DNA from: Massospora cicadina
Lineage: Eukaryota > Entomophthoromycota > Entomophthoromycetes > Entomophthorales > Entomophthoraceae
Length of the DNA stretch: 64,000 nt
Reading direction: 5' to 3'
NCBI GenBank assembly: GCA_022478985.1
Contig: JAKSZP010005281.1
Span: 124,001 to 188,000 of the forward strand
This document shows positions 9,071 to 19,299 of the stretch, piece by piece (within the stretch, counting starts at the first letter, position 1; each line of letters begins with the position of its first letter). The notes under the pieces are model-generated. The model saw nothing but the letters and a program-made list of their open reading frames with translations, did no database searches and had not been told where the DNA came from. The translations under genes were made by a program, and so were the position numbers.

Positions 9071-12000
9071 TATCATATTATTTGTCTTAAAATGGTATAT
9101 TTTACTCCTCCTCATTTGCATGCTCGCCATCCCCCAAGCATTCATGGTTGCTATCCTCATTTCCAGCTGCCCAGTCATGGGTATGAGGTTTAACAGTGTT
9201 ATCTGGGTTGTGGATGGAGTCACAAACTGATGTGGGGTCTTTAGAAGCTGATGTTGCTGAGAGTGGACACAGGTTAGCTGGTGGCTTGCGGGGTCAGTTG
9301 GTTAGCACAGGTATTTTGTTGCCAAATATCTTGTGCACTGGAAATTCTGTTTCCATCCACATCTCCTTATCAATTAACAATGAGATGGTTTTAGTACCAA
9401 CTCTGTGACTGACTCCGTTCTTCTGGCAAAACAGAGGTAGCTGCCCCATTTGTTAATTGATTTCCTGATCCAACATTGGGTATATCAGCGGAACAGATAA
9501 TTACTTTGGGTGCGGTCAGCCAACTTTTTCCAGATTCGTTGATTTAGTGAATGTCTTAGGTTTTAAGCATCTGGTCTATTTGCCAACAACTTCCATGCTG
9601 ATTTTTTTAACCATTTTAAATATCCAGGATATGAGGCCAATTTACTTGATTCCAGTACTGGGTGTCCCTCTTTGGGCAATCTCTTGGGACCTGCTTTCTG
9701 CCATTGTTCCTCCTCTCAAAAAAATAATTCCGCTTGGGATAGGTGGGAATGGCGGGGTCAGGACCCATTACCTCATCCATCTTATAGGCTTTTGGATTAG
9801 GGTTCATAAACAGATCATCATCTGCTTAAGGTTGCTTGGCAGCTTCACTCTCCAAAGCCTCCATATGAGCTACGTTATACTCTTGCTGTTAAAGTTTCAT
9901 GTCTGCAACCTCCATTAGTTTTTGTGTAATCCACTCCTTAGTCTTGGGGGAGGAAGGCTTTTGTCCTAACTTTGGTGACTCCGCTGACAGGGTTGTACTC
10001 ATACTTGCGGGGGGTTTTCCCTTTTTTGTTATTACACAGGACCATCATGTGACTGGTCTGGTAGCAGAATCAGAACACCTTTTCACGTCTTCCTGCTCTA
10101 CATGGACAACTTGGCTCAACCCAGGTAGATGGATGAACAGTGGTAGGGTGATGTTGTTTAATTTCATCCATGGAGCCAGTTCATAGAGTTTTTCAACGGT
10201 TTGAGGGAAAAGACATTTTACAATATAGTTGCCGCTAGCTTGCCAAAACCCCATACTTTCTCATAGTATGAGAAGTTGGTTTGGGTTGCCTTGTGTACTC
10301 ATTCCCTCTCTCAATCTGTTGGTAAGTTCTGTAACATAACCCACCGGGCGGTCTGATTTGCATAATATGTTGATTCCATTTTAGGTAGACTCCTTTATAA
10401 CTGATCCTGATTTTAAGGAGATTTTTCTTATTGAGTTCAACTGAGATCGCGTTATTAATGTGCACATATTCAGGTACCCAGTGGTGGTCAAAATCCCCCT
10501 GTTAACACCTCTACAAGCTCATGGTAGATTGACATGATCAAGTTGGATCATTCCTCCTCCACCAGCTTCATATGGACCTGAATGGCATCCTTCAAGTATG
10601 ACTTTGGTGCCTGGTGGTCTGTGAAGCCTCCGCTGATAAGTTTTCACATATATTAATGTGACTGCCTGCTCATTTCCACATATTGTCATCAGTTTGGGCT
10701 GCCACAGTAGTGTATAACTTGGTTTTATGATCAAGTAATGGTACATTGGAGGGGGTCTTCCCATTCATGATCCAGCTGAGTTATTTTTCGAGGCTGAAGC
10801 CTTGGTTTGGAATACCTTGACCTGGCAGATGTTAATACATCAATGATTATAATTTTTGGCTATTTGGGCCCAATTTTTAAATCCTGCCATCTAAAGGTGT
10901 TGGTTGGCAAGAAACCTAGCTGGTACCAGAGGAGGGCGGCTTCAGGTCCGCACGTCAGGCGTAAGTACTGCTGAAGAGCTTCCAGCATGGTTTAACTTCG
11001 CTGGCACCAGTCCCTTACCTTTACGCTGTTACAACCCCATTGAAAAATTAGTGCCATGGTTGCCAGTAAACATGCTTCACATTATTGATTTGCATCTGTG
11101 GGGGTGAATCCTTTGGCAGCGTATATGGTGGTTACAGATGATTCTTGGAAAGAATGCTTCCAGTCTCAGATGGTCTCTATACAAATTCCCACCTTGAGCC
11201 ATTTGTGGCTGAGGTCAGGAGTCATGACCCCTTTGTTGCTGCTGCTGCTTGCGGAGAGATATTATGCTCCATCCATGGCTGGGAAGATTTGAGGTGAAAT
11301 CCATAACATCCCAGTTGGCTACCTCAGAAAGTGTGGCAACATATCTCCAGAACATCCATTTTTAAAATGTGGAACGTGTGGCCTCAGAGAATCTCTTAAT
11401 TGGCTTCGTCACCCCCAGGCTCACCGACTTATGGACTTGATCAATTTTGGCTCGCACATGGAACCAGTATTTCATTACCAAGAGGGTATAGCCTTTGGTG
11501 GACCAGTTGATGGCCTCCTCTGGTGAACTGTCCCAGAAGGGCCCCACTCTACCGCCTTCTACTCTATTCAACCTGCCTCCACCAGGTCAGATGCAGTCAC
11601 CAGAAGAATGCAGGTGTACAAACAGTGTGTTTGCTTCAGTAGACTTGAAACTGGACACAACCCATGGCAGGACCTCATCTTGGTAGAGAGTGGTTGTTGA
11701 GATTTTTCCTCACCTTTTCAGCTGCCTAGGTTATCTGCTGGTTCGCTAGGGGATAATTTCTACAAGCAAATGAATTGAATACCAGTGATTACAATTTTAG
11801 CTTAGTAATGTCCACAGGTTTTGGGTAATTTGCCAGGTTTTGATCCGTTAGGATTGATCCATGTGAATGCTTAAGATCTCGTCAGGCAGACTTTCTGACA
11901 AAATTGAGCATCTGATAATTTATTGTTGATTAACTATTAGGTGCACTGATTGGATTGGTCAAGTTTATCACCAACTGATTGGGAATTTAATAAGCAGTTG

Positions 12001-14366
12001 TGAGGCGAGTGATGCTGTTTGCAACTAGAGAATCAATCATTTGGTTTGCGACCTATTATAATGGGTAAAGAGTACCATTACCTAAGCAGGTCGCTAGCCA
12101 AATGTAATTGATTTTCTGTGATTGAGCGGGAATGTTAGGGGCATGTTTTATGGCTCTTTCCATTTTCAGGTCTCTGGGATGTCTGATGGAGGAATCCTTA
12201 GCCTGATATAGAAGACCATCTCTGTAAGAGACTTCTTAGGGAATTTAATGGCAATGGCTGCCATTTTTTATGGCTGAGGCGCCAACTGAGGAGTTGGGCA
12301 TCAAATTCCCCTATAAATTTCCTAATTTGTTATTATAATAAAGCAGATTAAAGCTTGTATAGTAGTAATAATTTCTATTCATCTTCAGTTTATTATTGTT
12401 GTAGGACAATAATTATTGACTCTTTTGTGTGATAAAGAGTAAGGATTGGATATCCTTAAAAGAGAAGCAGCCTTTATAGCAAGATCTCCGTTGGCTCAAC
12501 ATGATGGGAACTAAGGTCAGGAACCTCTGAATCTGAGAGTGGATTAAGTTCAGCCAGAATAAGGGAAGAATTTCCTAATTGTCAACATAATCAGTATCTC
12601 AAGGATCATTCCAAGTTAGAGGTGGACCACCAATCAACTGGGTTTAATTATTCAACTACAGTTAATAATCTTCATAATATTATCACCCATCTATCTAATA
12701 CTATTGAGCAACGCAAATCATGCACATAACCAAATTGGTAAAGTTAACTTATGGAAACGATTGTCAACAAAGCCAGATTACAACATTAATGTTTTACCAT
12801 TCAAGTGCAACATTGACTGGGATAGCATTATGAGCCCATTTGAGGGTGGTTGAAATGTTCAAGGATCGTTTTGCATAAGCGCCACCTCTGTTGGGCTGAG
12901 GCCAAAGCTCCTAAGGACTGAGCGAATTTTACTGGAATTCTAGCTTTATTATATTCCATTGCATTAAGAATATCAATGATGGCGGCCATTTAGGCTTTAA
13001 CATCTGCCAGTTTCAAATCTTCATAAATGGCCACCTCAATGGTTTTGTGTTTGAGTGAGAGTTTCATCCACTTTCCTGAGTCTTCAATTTGGATCCATGA
13101 TAACTTAAAATCAATGCCATGTCTATCATTAATTTTGCGTTGAGCCAGCGCTTGGTGGCTCCAGCAGAGAATTTGTGGTCTTATCAGATGGCTGTAATGG
13201 TGGGTGTGATGTCAAGATCCACTGTGCGCTGTGAAATATAGGAACTGCAGTGCCTACCACTGTTTGATTTCATGGGAGGACACGCCAAGATGCAAGAACA
13301 TGTCTCTCTGGATGGGCGTGTAATTTACAGGTTCCTGAGACAATGTTTTATGGTAGTAAGGGCGGAGGATTCTTTTGATAGAATTTTTAAATTTTTGACA
13401 AGTTTTCCCGACGTCCTATCCTTCAGATTCTGTTATAGATGCTCCTGCGTCCACATTGGGATATGGCCTAATGTTTCAATTGAACATTCAGAGTGATTTT
13501 ATGTGGGGGTAGCCCCCTCCGCCAACTGAGATTTGTCAGGGATGATACTTGATGGTTTTTTTTTTTTTTTTTGATGGTTATGGTTTTGATGGTTAATTGG
13601 ATTGATTTTTGGTAGGTGCTGTTCCTGACCCAACTGAAGATTTGTCAGGGATGATGCCCACCAATTTGGGTAAGAAATTGGATTGAATCGTGGCGGAAAT
13701 TGTCCTCAACCTAATTGGAGTTTTGTTGGGACATTGACCTGTTGAATTAGGCTCACAAATTTTGCCATTTGTGTCAGAATTAGACTCTAGCCCAACTAAA
13801 ACTTCATCAGTATTTTTTGAAAACTTTTTCCGTGAAACCTTATTCCCAGAGCCAGGGTGAGGTCTATTGGGGAATTTTCCTGAGACTGGCGGTCCTGGTT
13901 TTGCTGTGTCCCCCAGAACTGTCTTTGGTAAGTCTACTGGGCTTGCTAGGGGCATCAGGCAGTTGTGGTACAGTTGAGAGGTTTTCCAAAATCACCCAGT
14001 TACTATTACTAGGGTCAGTGCGCAGGGAAGGGTTTTCAATTCACCCCTAATGTGGCAGGTGCCTTCTCCACAATCCCAGGGTGGAGTTGGCAGCTGAAGG
14101 CGTTCTGGTGTATAGGGATCTGTTGGTTTTATTTACCTTCTCCACATACTTTATAGTGATTTTTTTAATGAGTTTGAGCGCTTCTTTGCAATGGGAGTAG
14201 GTGCCGATTCATTTTGAGGCAAACACATACTGATGCCAATTTCCTTTTGGATGGGTTTGGTGTAAAGTCGTCCATTAGGGTTGTTACCCATTGAGATGTA
14301 CTTTTGTTCATAACTTTTAAAGTGGTTGGAGCAAGAGTAAGCCATCAGTTTCTTAGTGTTAGGCAC
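9070..14366 (-). pseudogene. LINE-B ORF1 (CCHC RNA-binding protein), interrupted
   Basis: The likely start is the Met at 14366 (MPNTKKLMAYSCSNHFKSY), whose equivalent exists in LINE-C at about 46300. A Pro/Lys/Ser-rich stretch follows (13593-13955). After the insertion at 11695-12785 the frame continues as 11362-11571, with GPFWDSSPEEAINW, also found in LINE-C. The C-terminal third has VEKLYELAPWMKLN and then a degenerate CCHC knuckle at about 10035-10085 (CYQTSHMMVLC, first Cys lost). The end is an acidic tail with stop near 9100. Excluding the insertion the gene would span about 4.2 kb, long for a LINE ORF1, so two genes cannot be ruled out. Confidence 0.6.
11695..12785 (+). mobile_element. 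LTR-like insertion inside LINE-B ORF1
   Basis: Absent from LINE-C, where the surrounding sequences are continuous near 44790-44830. It begins TGTTGAGATT and ends ATTACAACA, so its termini are the inverted pair TGTTG/CAACA typical of LTRs. Gypsy-3 LTRs also begin TGTTGAGATT on their own strand. Inside, at about 12315-12355, a TATAAA stretch is followed by AATAAA, as in an LTR promoter and poly-A site. No coding sequence was recognised. A clean target duplication was not found (left flank GTGGT, right flank TTAAT), which weakens the solo-LTR call. Confidence 0.5.
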
Positions 14367-14539
14367 AGATGGGCGGAAGGTCCTTCTTATGCTAGGGTTG
14401 GTGGCTGTGGGGTACTGCTCTATAGATGCATTAGCACACTACCAGGTGAGCTTATTCTCTATAGTCTTGGTCTGTTCACTTTTTATTTAAAATTGAGCTT
14501 AACAAGAGTTTTTTTTTTACTTTTGTAAGAATTGGTCCA

Positions 14540-14767
14540 GTATCTGACCATTAATTTAGTATGTATATCAAAATGGATGGAAGTAAATGGATTTCAATAT
14601 GGGACTAATACATAGCTGGATGAATTTAATTCCAGCATTGGTGAAGCAATAGCTTTGAATCAACCTTTGAATTGATATATGTACTATGGCTGGGGGTATG
14701 TTCAAAACCAGGCAAGTATGAGATCATGGCATGACGAGTTTAAATCATTATATATGTCTACTTTCTT
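14540..14767. repeat. Shared flank between family-1 LINE 5' end and monomer array
   Basis: This stretch closely matches 46465-46690 next to LINE-C. It includes a TGTAAGAATTGGTCCAGT block and a GTATGTTCAAA...CAGGCAAGTATGA block. The second part also recurs at 16190-16260 and 16425-16505. It holds no coding sequence. It is either the 5' untranslated part of the family-1 LINE or a separate repeat that always abuts it. Confidence 0.6.
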
Positions 14768-15165
14768 GCATATTTTGACCAATAAACTCAACTAAATTTG
14801 ATAAAATGAATTACTAAAGGTATTGATAAGTAAATTATGCATAAATTGACCAATAAATCAACTAATTTAATAATAATGAATTCTTGTAGATGCTGACCAT
14901 TAAATTTAGCATAGATTGACAATAAAATAACCTAAATTTTAATAAAATGAATTAAAAAATGGCAATCAGTGGTTTCAGCATAGTCTGACTAATAAAATTG
15001 CCTAATAATATTTAAAATGTATTAAAGTAGATGATGATCAGTAAATTTAGCATACTTTGACCAATAAAATCAACTGAATTTAATAAAATAGATTATTATA
15101 GATGGCAATCTGTATATTTAGCATAGATTCAGCAATAAAACTAACTTTAACAAAATATTTTTGTA
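14768..15165. repeat. About six tandem monomers of about 70 bp, each with a CCAAT-like core
   Basis: Units begin near 14768, 14840, 14911, 14980, 15052 and 15124. Each carries a core such as ATTGACCAATAAAATCAACT, a T-A-A-T-A-A-A-A-T-G-A-A-T-T stretch and a GATGGCAATCAGTAAATTTA stretch. Units are diverged. The array lies just upstream of the LINE-B ORF1 start (minus sense), and a similar array flanks LINE-C. It contains no open frame. Confidence 0.75.
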
Positions 15166-15169
15166 GTAT

Positions 15170-15715
15170 ATTTGTTTATGAGATACTATATATAACATAT
15201 ATACAATGATTTTTATTTTATTTAGAAATAGTGAGGGTTCAAAAATAATATAGAGATATTGATATTTAAAAAAATTAGAAAAAATCATACTTTAAAATGC
15301 ACTATTTTCTGAGACAAAAAGAACTGAGGCAAAAAAATAATTTTAAAAAAATCCTCCTTCAAAAAATTCTATGCCAAAAATGAATTTTTTTTAAAAAGTT
15401 TTAAAAAGTATGAAATAATAAAAAAATAAATCCTTAATAAAACTCTTTGTGAAGTCAGCGCCATATTTTAAACTGATTTATTTAGGACATTTAATATGCA
15501 TATAATCAGCTCTGTATTTTTAAGATATTATAGTTTACACTTGGACCTAATCCAATATAAGCTTTAATTTGTATTTGTGTGAAAAATTATATAAGTAAGG
15601 TTGGAAGATGGCGCTAACTTCAAAAAAGGGTTCTATTGATGATTCTTAATTTTTTGATTACTTTGTAATTTTAAGAGCTTTTTCAAAGGAGGGTCTTTTT
15701 TAGGCTTTACACAAC
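15170..15715. repeat. Fold-back (long inverted repeat) element, copy 1
   Basis: The core 15455-15631 starts GAAGTCAGCGCCATATTTTA and ends with the inverse, ATGGCGCTAACTTC. The arms extend outward through TGAAATAATA-type and TCCTTCAAAAAA-type blocks, so each arm is roughly 100-130 bases. The whole core is in inverted orientation relative to copy 2 at 47268-47443. No transposase frame is seen. Outer boundaries are fuzzy because the arms are A+T-rich and diverged. Confidence 0.65.
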
Positions 15716-15884
15716 CCTCATTTTTTTAGATACATATATGAATTTTTAGATCTAATTAAGCCCCCATTTTTTGGATGCATATTTGCATAAAATCATTAAA
15801 AGGGTTAGGTATATGAAATATTGCTGTTTGTTAGAGATGGTCAACAAAATAAATAAATTAAGAAAAACTTGTTTAAGAAGATTT

Positions 15885-15965
15885 TTCTAGGGTGTATGGT
15901 GAGTTGGTAGGGTGTACAGCTACCAACCTGAAGGATGCAATATGATAGTGAGATGTTATTTGCCT
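15885..15965 (+). repeat. SINE head, tRNA-like
   Basis: The block GAGTTGGTAGGGTGTACAGC followed by TACCAACCTGAAGG nearly repeats the start of the SINE at 52450 (GAGTCAGTAGGGCATATGGC then TACCAACCTGAAGG). It resembles a tRNA A-box half. The B-box and body are not clear here, so it is a truncated copy. A short TTTTTCTAG block just upstream resembles a SINE tail in the opposite orientation. Confidence 0.45.
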
Positions 15966-16599
15966 AAACTTTAAAGCTAAATCATGTATTATATTTTTAT
16001 AAACGTCACTGATATTACTAGTCTACATTCAAAAATTTTCTGAGTCAGATATAGTTTTATAGCCAACTTACTCAGCTTTGCTTGGCTTTATAACTTACCA
16101 GATGGGTCTAAAGATTAATTTAGTTTTTAACTGATTTTAAATAATAGGAGGTTCTCAATTTGACTTGTATAATTTCTTGACATGATATATGTCCTATGGC
16201 TAAAGGTATGTTTAAATCCAGGAAGGTATGAGAACATAGATTAATGAGCTTAAATCATTATAGAGCCTATCATTTTTCAAAATTTGATTAATAAATTTAA
16301 CTTAATCTGATAAACTGTTTTAATTTTGATGATGAATAGTAAATTTAGCATAGATTGACCTGTAAAATCACCTCATCAATATTATATATCAACAGATGGC
16401 AACTGTTAGACTGTTTATAAATATATTGACATAATAAATATCCTATGGCTAGGGGGTATGTTCAAAATCCAGTCAAGTATATGAACATATCATGACAAGC
16501 TTAAATTACTATAAATGGCTCTCATTTTTTGATAATTTGACTAATAAAATCATCAATATTAAAGTGAATTATTTATAATCTTTTTCTCAATTTGCCCAC
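15966..16599. repeat. A+T-rich stretch with two further copies of the LINE-flank repeat
   Basis: Copies of the GTATGTTTAAATCCAGGAAG-type block occur at about 16183-16290 and 16417-16530. They are followed by partial monomers with TTTAGCATAGATTGACC at about 16335-16360 and TTGACTAATAAAATC at 16540. These match the flank of LINE-B (14670-14800) and LINE-C (46610-46720). I see no gene here. Confidence 0.55.
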
Positions 16600-18400
16600 T
16601 TTTAGTCAAAGTAGTGAAAAATTTAGTAAAAACAGCTCCACTAATCATCACCCTATTCACATTACCTATGTCAATGCAATTGATGCCCGCTGCCCCCATG
16701 TGTGAAGTGATTCGCCACCTCCTATTGTTTTTTAACCATTGCTAAAATTTGCTCAGGCTGGATTGGCTAGTCCTCCAAATTTTTCAGCACGCTATGTTCT
16801 GCCTAAGGACTTAGTCTTACATCTCACCTAAACCCAGGCTGTGCCACGTTTGCCCCCTTGTGCTCCCCCAGAGCAACATGAAATTTGGCCTTTGGGTTGA
16901 ATATTCTAAGTTGTTCCCCTATTTAAATAAAGCCATTATTAAATTAACACAGACTGTTATGCAACCTTCAGGATTCATTGACTTTCACCCCTTCAAGGGG
17001 TATTTTTGATATCAGCTCTCAAGTGAAGCTGATGCTGCAGTAGCAGCTACCATCCCCCTGATGCAACAGGGCACCCCCTCTCAACTATTCATACCTGGTT
17101 GCCCACTGATACCACTCTTGTGATTTAGTTTACAGGCCTCCCTACCCACCTACCGCCAAAATTTTTACATAGTGAGATTACTGCTGGATCATCGTAATAT
17201 GGTTCTGATCTCATACTACAATTCATGGTTCCCAATGGACCACCCGCCTTGCAGGCCCCCATGCCTTCATGACTATTTGTCCAGCATCAACAGAAGTGGC
17301 CCTCTCAATCCCCCTCACACCATTATCCCCTCTGCCCCGGACCATACTTTATGGGCTTGGATGGATGGAGGGAGTATCATCTGCCCTACCTGTTTTAAAC
17401 TGGACCATTTAAAATGGCGCTGCCCCTCCATCTCCTGAGCTTCAGCCCCCACATCTGACTCTTCACATGATGATCCCATAGCCAATCCAATTACGGTTTT
17501 CAAATGGGACACTATTCTTCCCCCTTCCTCAAGGTGGTAGCTACAGAAACCACTGAATCAAACATCCTAAAATCACCTCAACGAACCTCTTTTCCTGAAC
17601 ACACCAATCAGAAGTCAGAATGAACTACAGTAAGTTCTAAACCATCCTCCCAGCCACCCACTACAGATCACCCATATGCAAATAACCTAGTCAAGTTCAA
17701 CAAAAAATATGGGATTATTTGGTTGAGGTTGACAAATCAGGTGAGCTTATCCCTGAATCTGAAGAAGCTAGGCCTCCTCCATTCAAAATTTACCTCAATA
17801 CTGAAGACACGGCCCAATTACCAAAGCGCCATTATGTGCCTCACCCTGATACCCCCATTTGAAAGTGACCAACAACCATCTGAAGAGGCAGTTGCCTCCC
17901 TTGAATGTTGCCCAATCTGTAAAGCCGTTGCAAAATCAGTTGCAGTACTGGCCGTGGGCCTTCCACCTCCTATCATCCCTAGTACCATGCTCCTAAAACA
18001 TAATGAACATCTCCACTACTATCAGGTGACAAATACAGCAGTTCAAAAATTTTCAGCAGTTGCAAAGTTCAGCCCACTGACCTGCATTACCTACAACAAC
18101 CTTGAAACCATTGAAATCCTACCTAAATTACGCCTTGAGGCTGAGAAAGCCTTACAACCCACATTTCCACCCTCCTCATCGCACACATTGAGTTACAAGC
18201 ACCTCTTTGTTATCTCCGCCCCCATTTCCATGATGTTCCCACACAAGTGCTCTCAGCATTGTTCCATTACATGTCCCCACCAGATGAGGAAGAAGAGCCT
18301 CCTAATCCCCCTTCACCTTCTGAATTGGTTATATAGCAGTTTCCACTTCTGACTTGGTTGGTTTGTTTTGCTTTGATTTTGTGTCAGTTTGAGTGGATCC
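16600..18400 (+). pseudogene. Decayed CCHC protein gene, LINE ORF1 or gag-like
   Basis: The best-kept part is a frame ending at 17438 with WAWMDGG then CPTCFKLDHLKWRC (17382-17423), a perfect C-X2-C-X4-H-X4-C zinc knuckle, the nucleic-acid binding motif of retroelement ORF1/gag proteins. Upstream at 16640-17160 the frame is broken. Downstream, frame switching gives VEVDKSGELIPESEE (about 17725-17770), a 209-codon frame (17723-18352) and a Pro/Glu-rich C-terminus, PDEEEEPPNPPSP, at about 18275-18315. A/T-rich noncoding sequence ends near AAATAAATAAAATTG (18494). No endonuclease or RT follows. It is probably the 5' part of another LINE, but the family is uncertain. Confidence 0.55.
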
Positions 18401-18493
18401 ATCTGTCTTGTTTTGACTTTATTTTATTTTATTTACTTAAGTTTTAGCGCTTTTGGGCACAGGTAATGTCCATCCCCTGGTCAGTGTACCTTA

Positions 18494-19190
18494 AATAAAT
18501 AAAATTGAATTATTTTAGACAAGTGGAGCTACCCAGCGTTGCTCAGATCTATGTATAAGCTCACACTGACACAGCCTATAGGCTGTGCCAGCGCTACTCT
18601 CAAACCATTCAGACTAACAGCTTCGCTGTTGCCCTCATGTTTGGTGAGCTGATTATCCTAACTTTACTTAATCTACTTAGCTCAAACACTGATTTTGTTT
18701 AGTTTTGGGTGAGCAATTTAGTGAAATATTCAATAATATTCACAAATTCTAACCCACTCTCTCAAATAGATTGAACCCATTAAACTCAATTAGTCTCAGC
18801 TGAGTAATTTGGTGAATTATTAAATAAATTTTATCAAATTATCACCCACTCACCTAAATAGATTAAGCCTATAAGATTCAAATGTTTCAGATGTCAGTCA
18901 GTTAATGTGTTTTATTAAGTAGTTGGCATATAGTAAATTTAGCATAGATTGACCAATAAAATTAACAAAATTTAATAGATGAGGTAACATAGATAGATAT
19001 CATAGGTTTATTATATAATTTCCCAGTAAAATTTTTTAAAAATATAAAATTTAAATATAAATAGATTGATTACTATACCGCTAAATTTCAAAATTCAAAA
19101 TTACAATCACCCAGAAATTTAGCTTAACGAATCTAATGAATAATGGTGGTAAAGTCCACTGAACGCACCTCCAATACTTCGGAATTCACT
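18494..19190. other. A+T-rich spacer with partial tandem monomers
   Basis: No gene is visible. Segments at 18700-18880 resemble the second monomer family (CTATTGAATTAAC type). Segments at 18905-18990 repeat the first monomer (TTTAGCATAGATTGACCAAT). A GTGGAGCTACCCAGCGTTGC block at 18522-18541 loosely recalls AATACCCATGCTTCACTATGG at 49562-49582. Confidence 0.5.
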
Positions 19191-19299
19191 CAAACTCACC
19201 CCAAATCACAGAACCCTTGGTTGCCAACTTGTGCGTCAACCCATACAACCCGCTCCCAAACTGTAGCTGCAAAAGCAGAAGCAGAATAACTTTTATTAA

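Larger units (their letters stand above)
5475..14400 (-). mobile_element. LINE-B, long family-1 non-LTR retrotransposon
   Basis: On the minus strand the order is ORF1 with a CCHC knuckle (14366 to about 9070), then ORF2 with endonuclease (about 9050-8290), RT (about 7900-6470) and a long C-terminal region running to 5475. It matches LINE-C over nearly its full length once two insertions are removed: an LTR-like sequence at 11695-12785 here, and gypsy-3 in LINE-C. The 3' end, present in LINE-A at 1-566, is missing. Both copies are followed on their 5' side by the same CCAAT-bearing tandem monomers. All reading frames are broken. Confidence 0.8.

Noticed and set aside
13557..13573. Run of T as a LINE poly-A tail
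   Set aside because: It lies inside the LINE-B ORF1 region; LINE-C has no break at the corresponding place, and no LINE end adjoins it. Probably slippage or a sequencing-prone homopolymer.
14768..15165. CRISPR-like array
   Set aside because: Units are contiguous diverged tandem copies without constant repeats and unique spacers, in a eukaryotic transposon setting.
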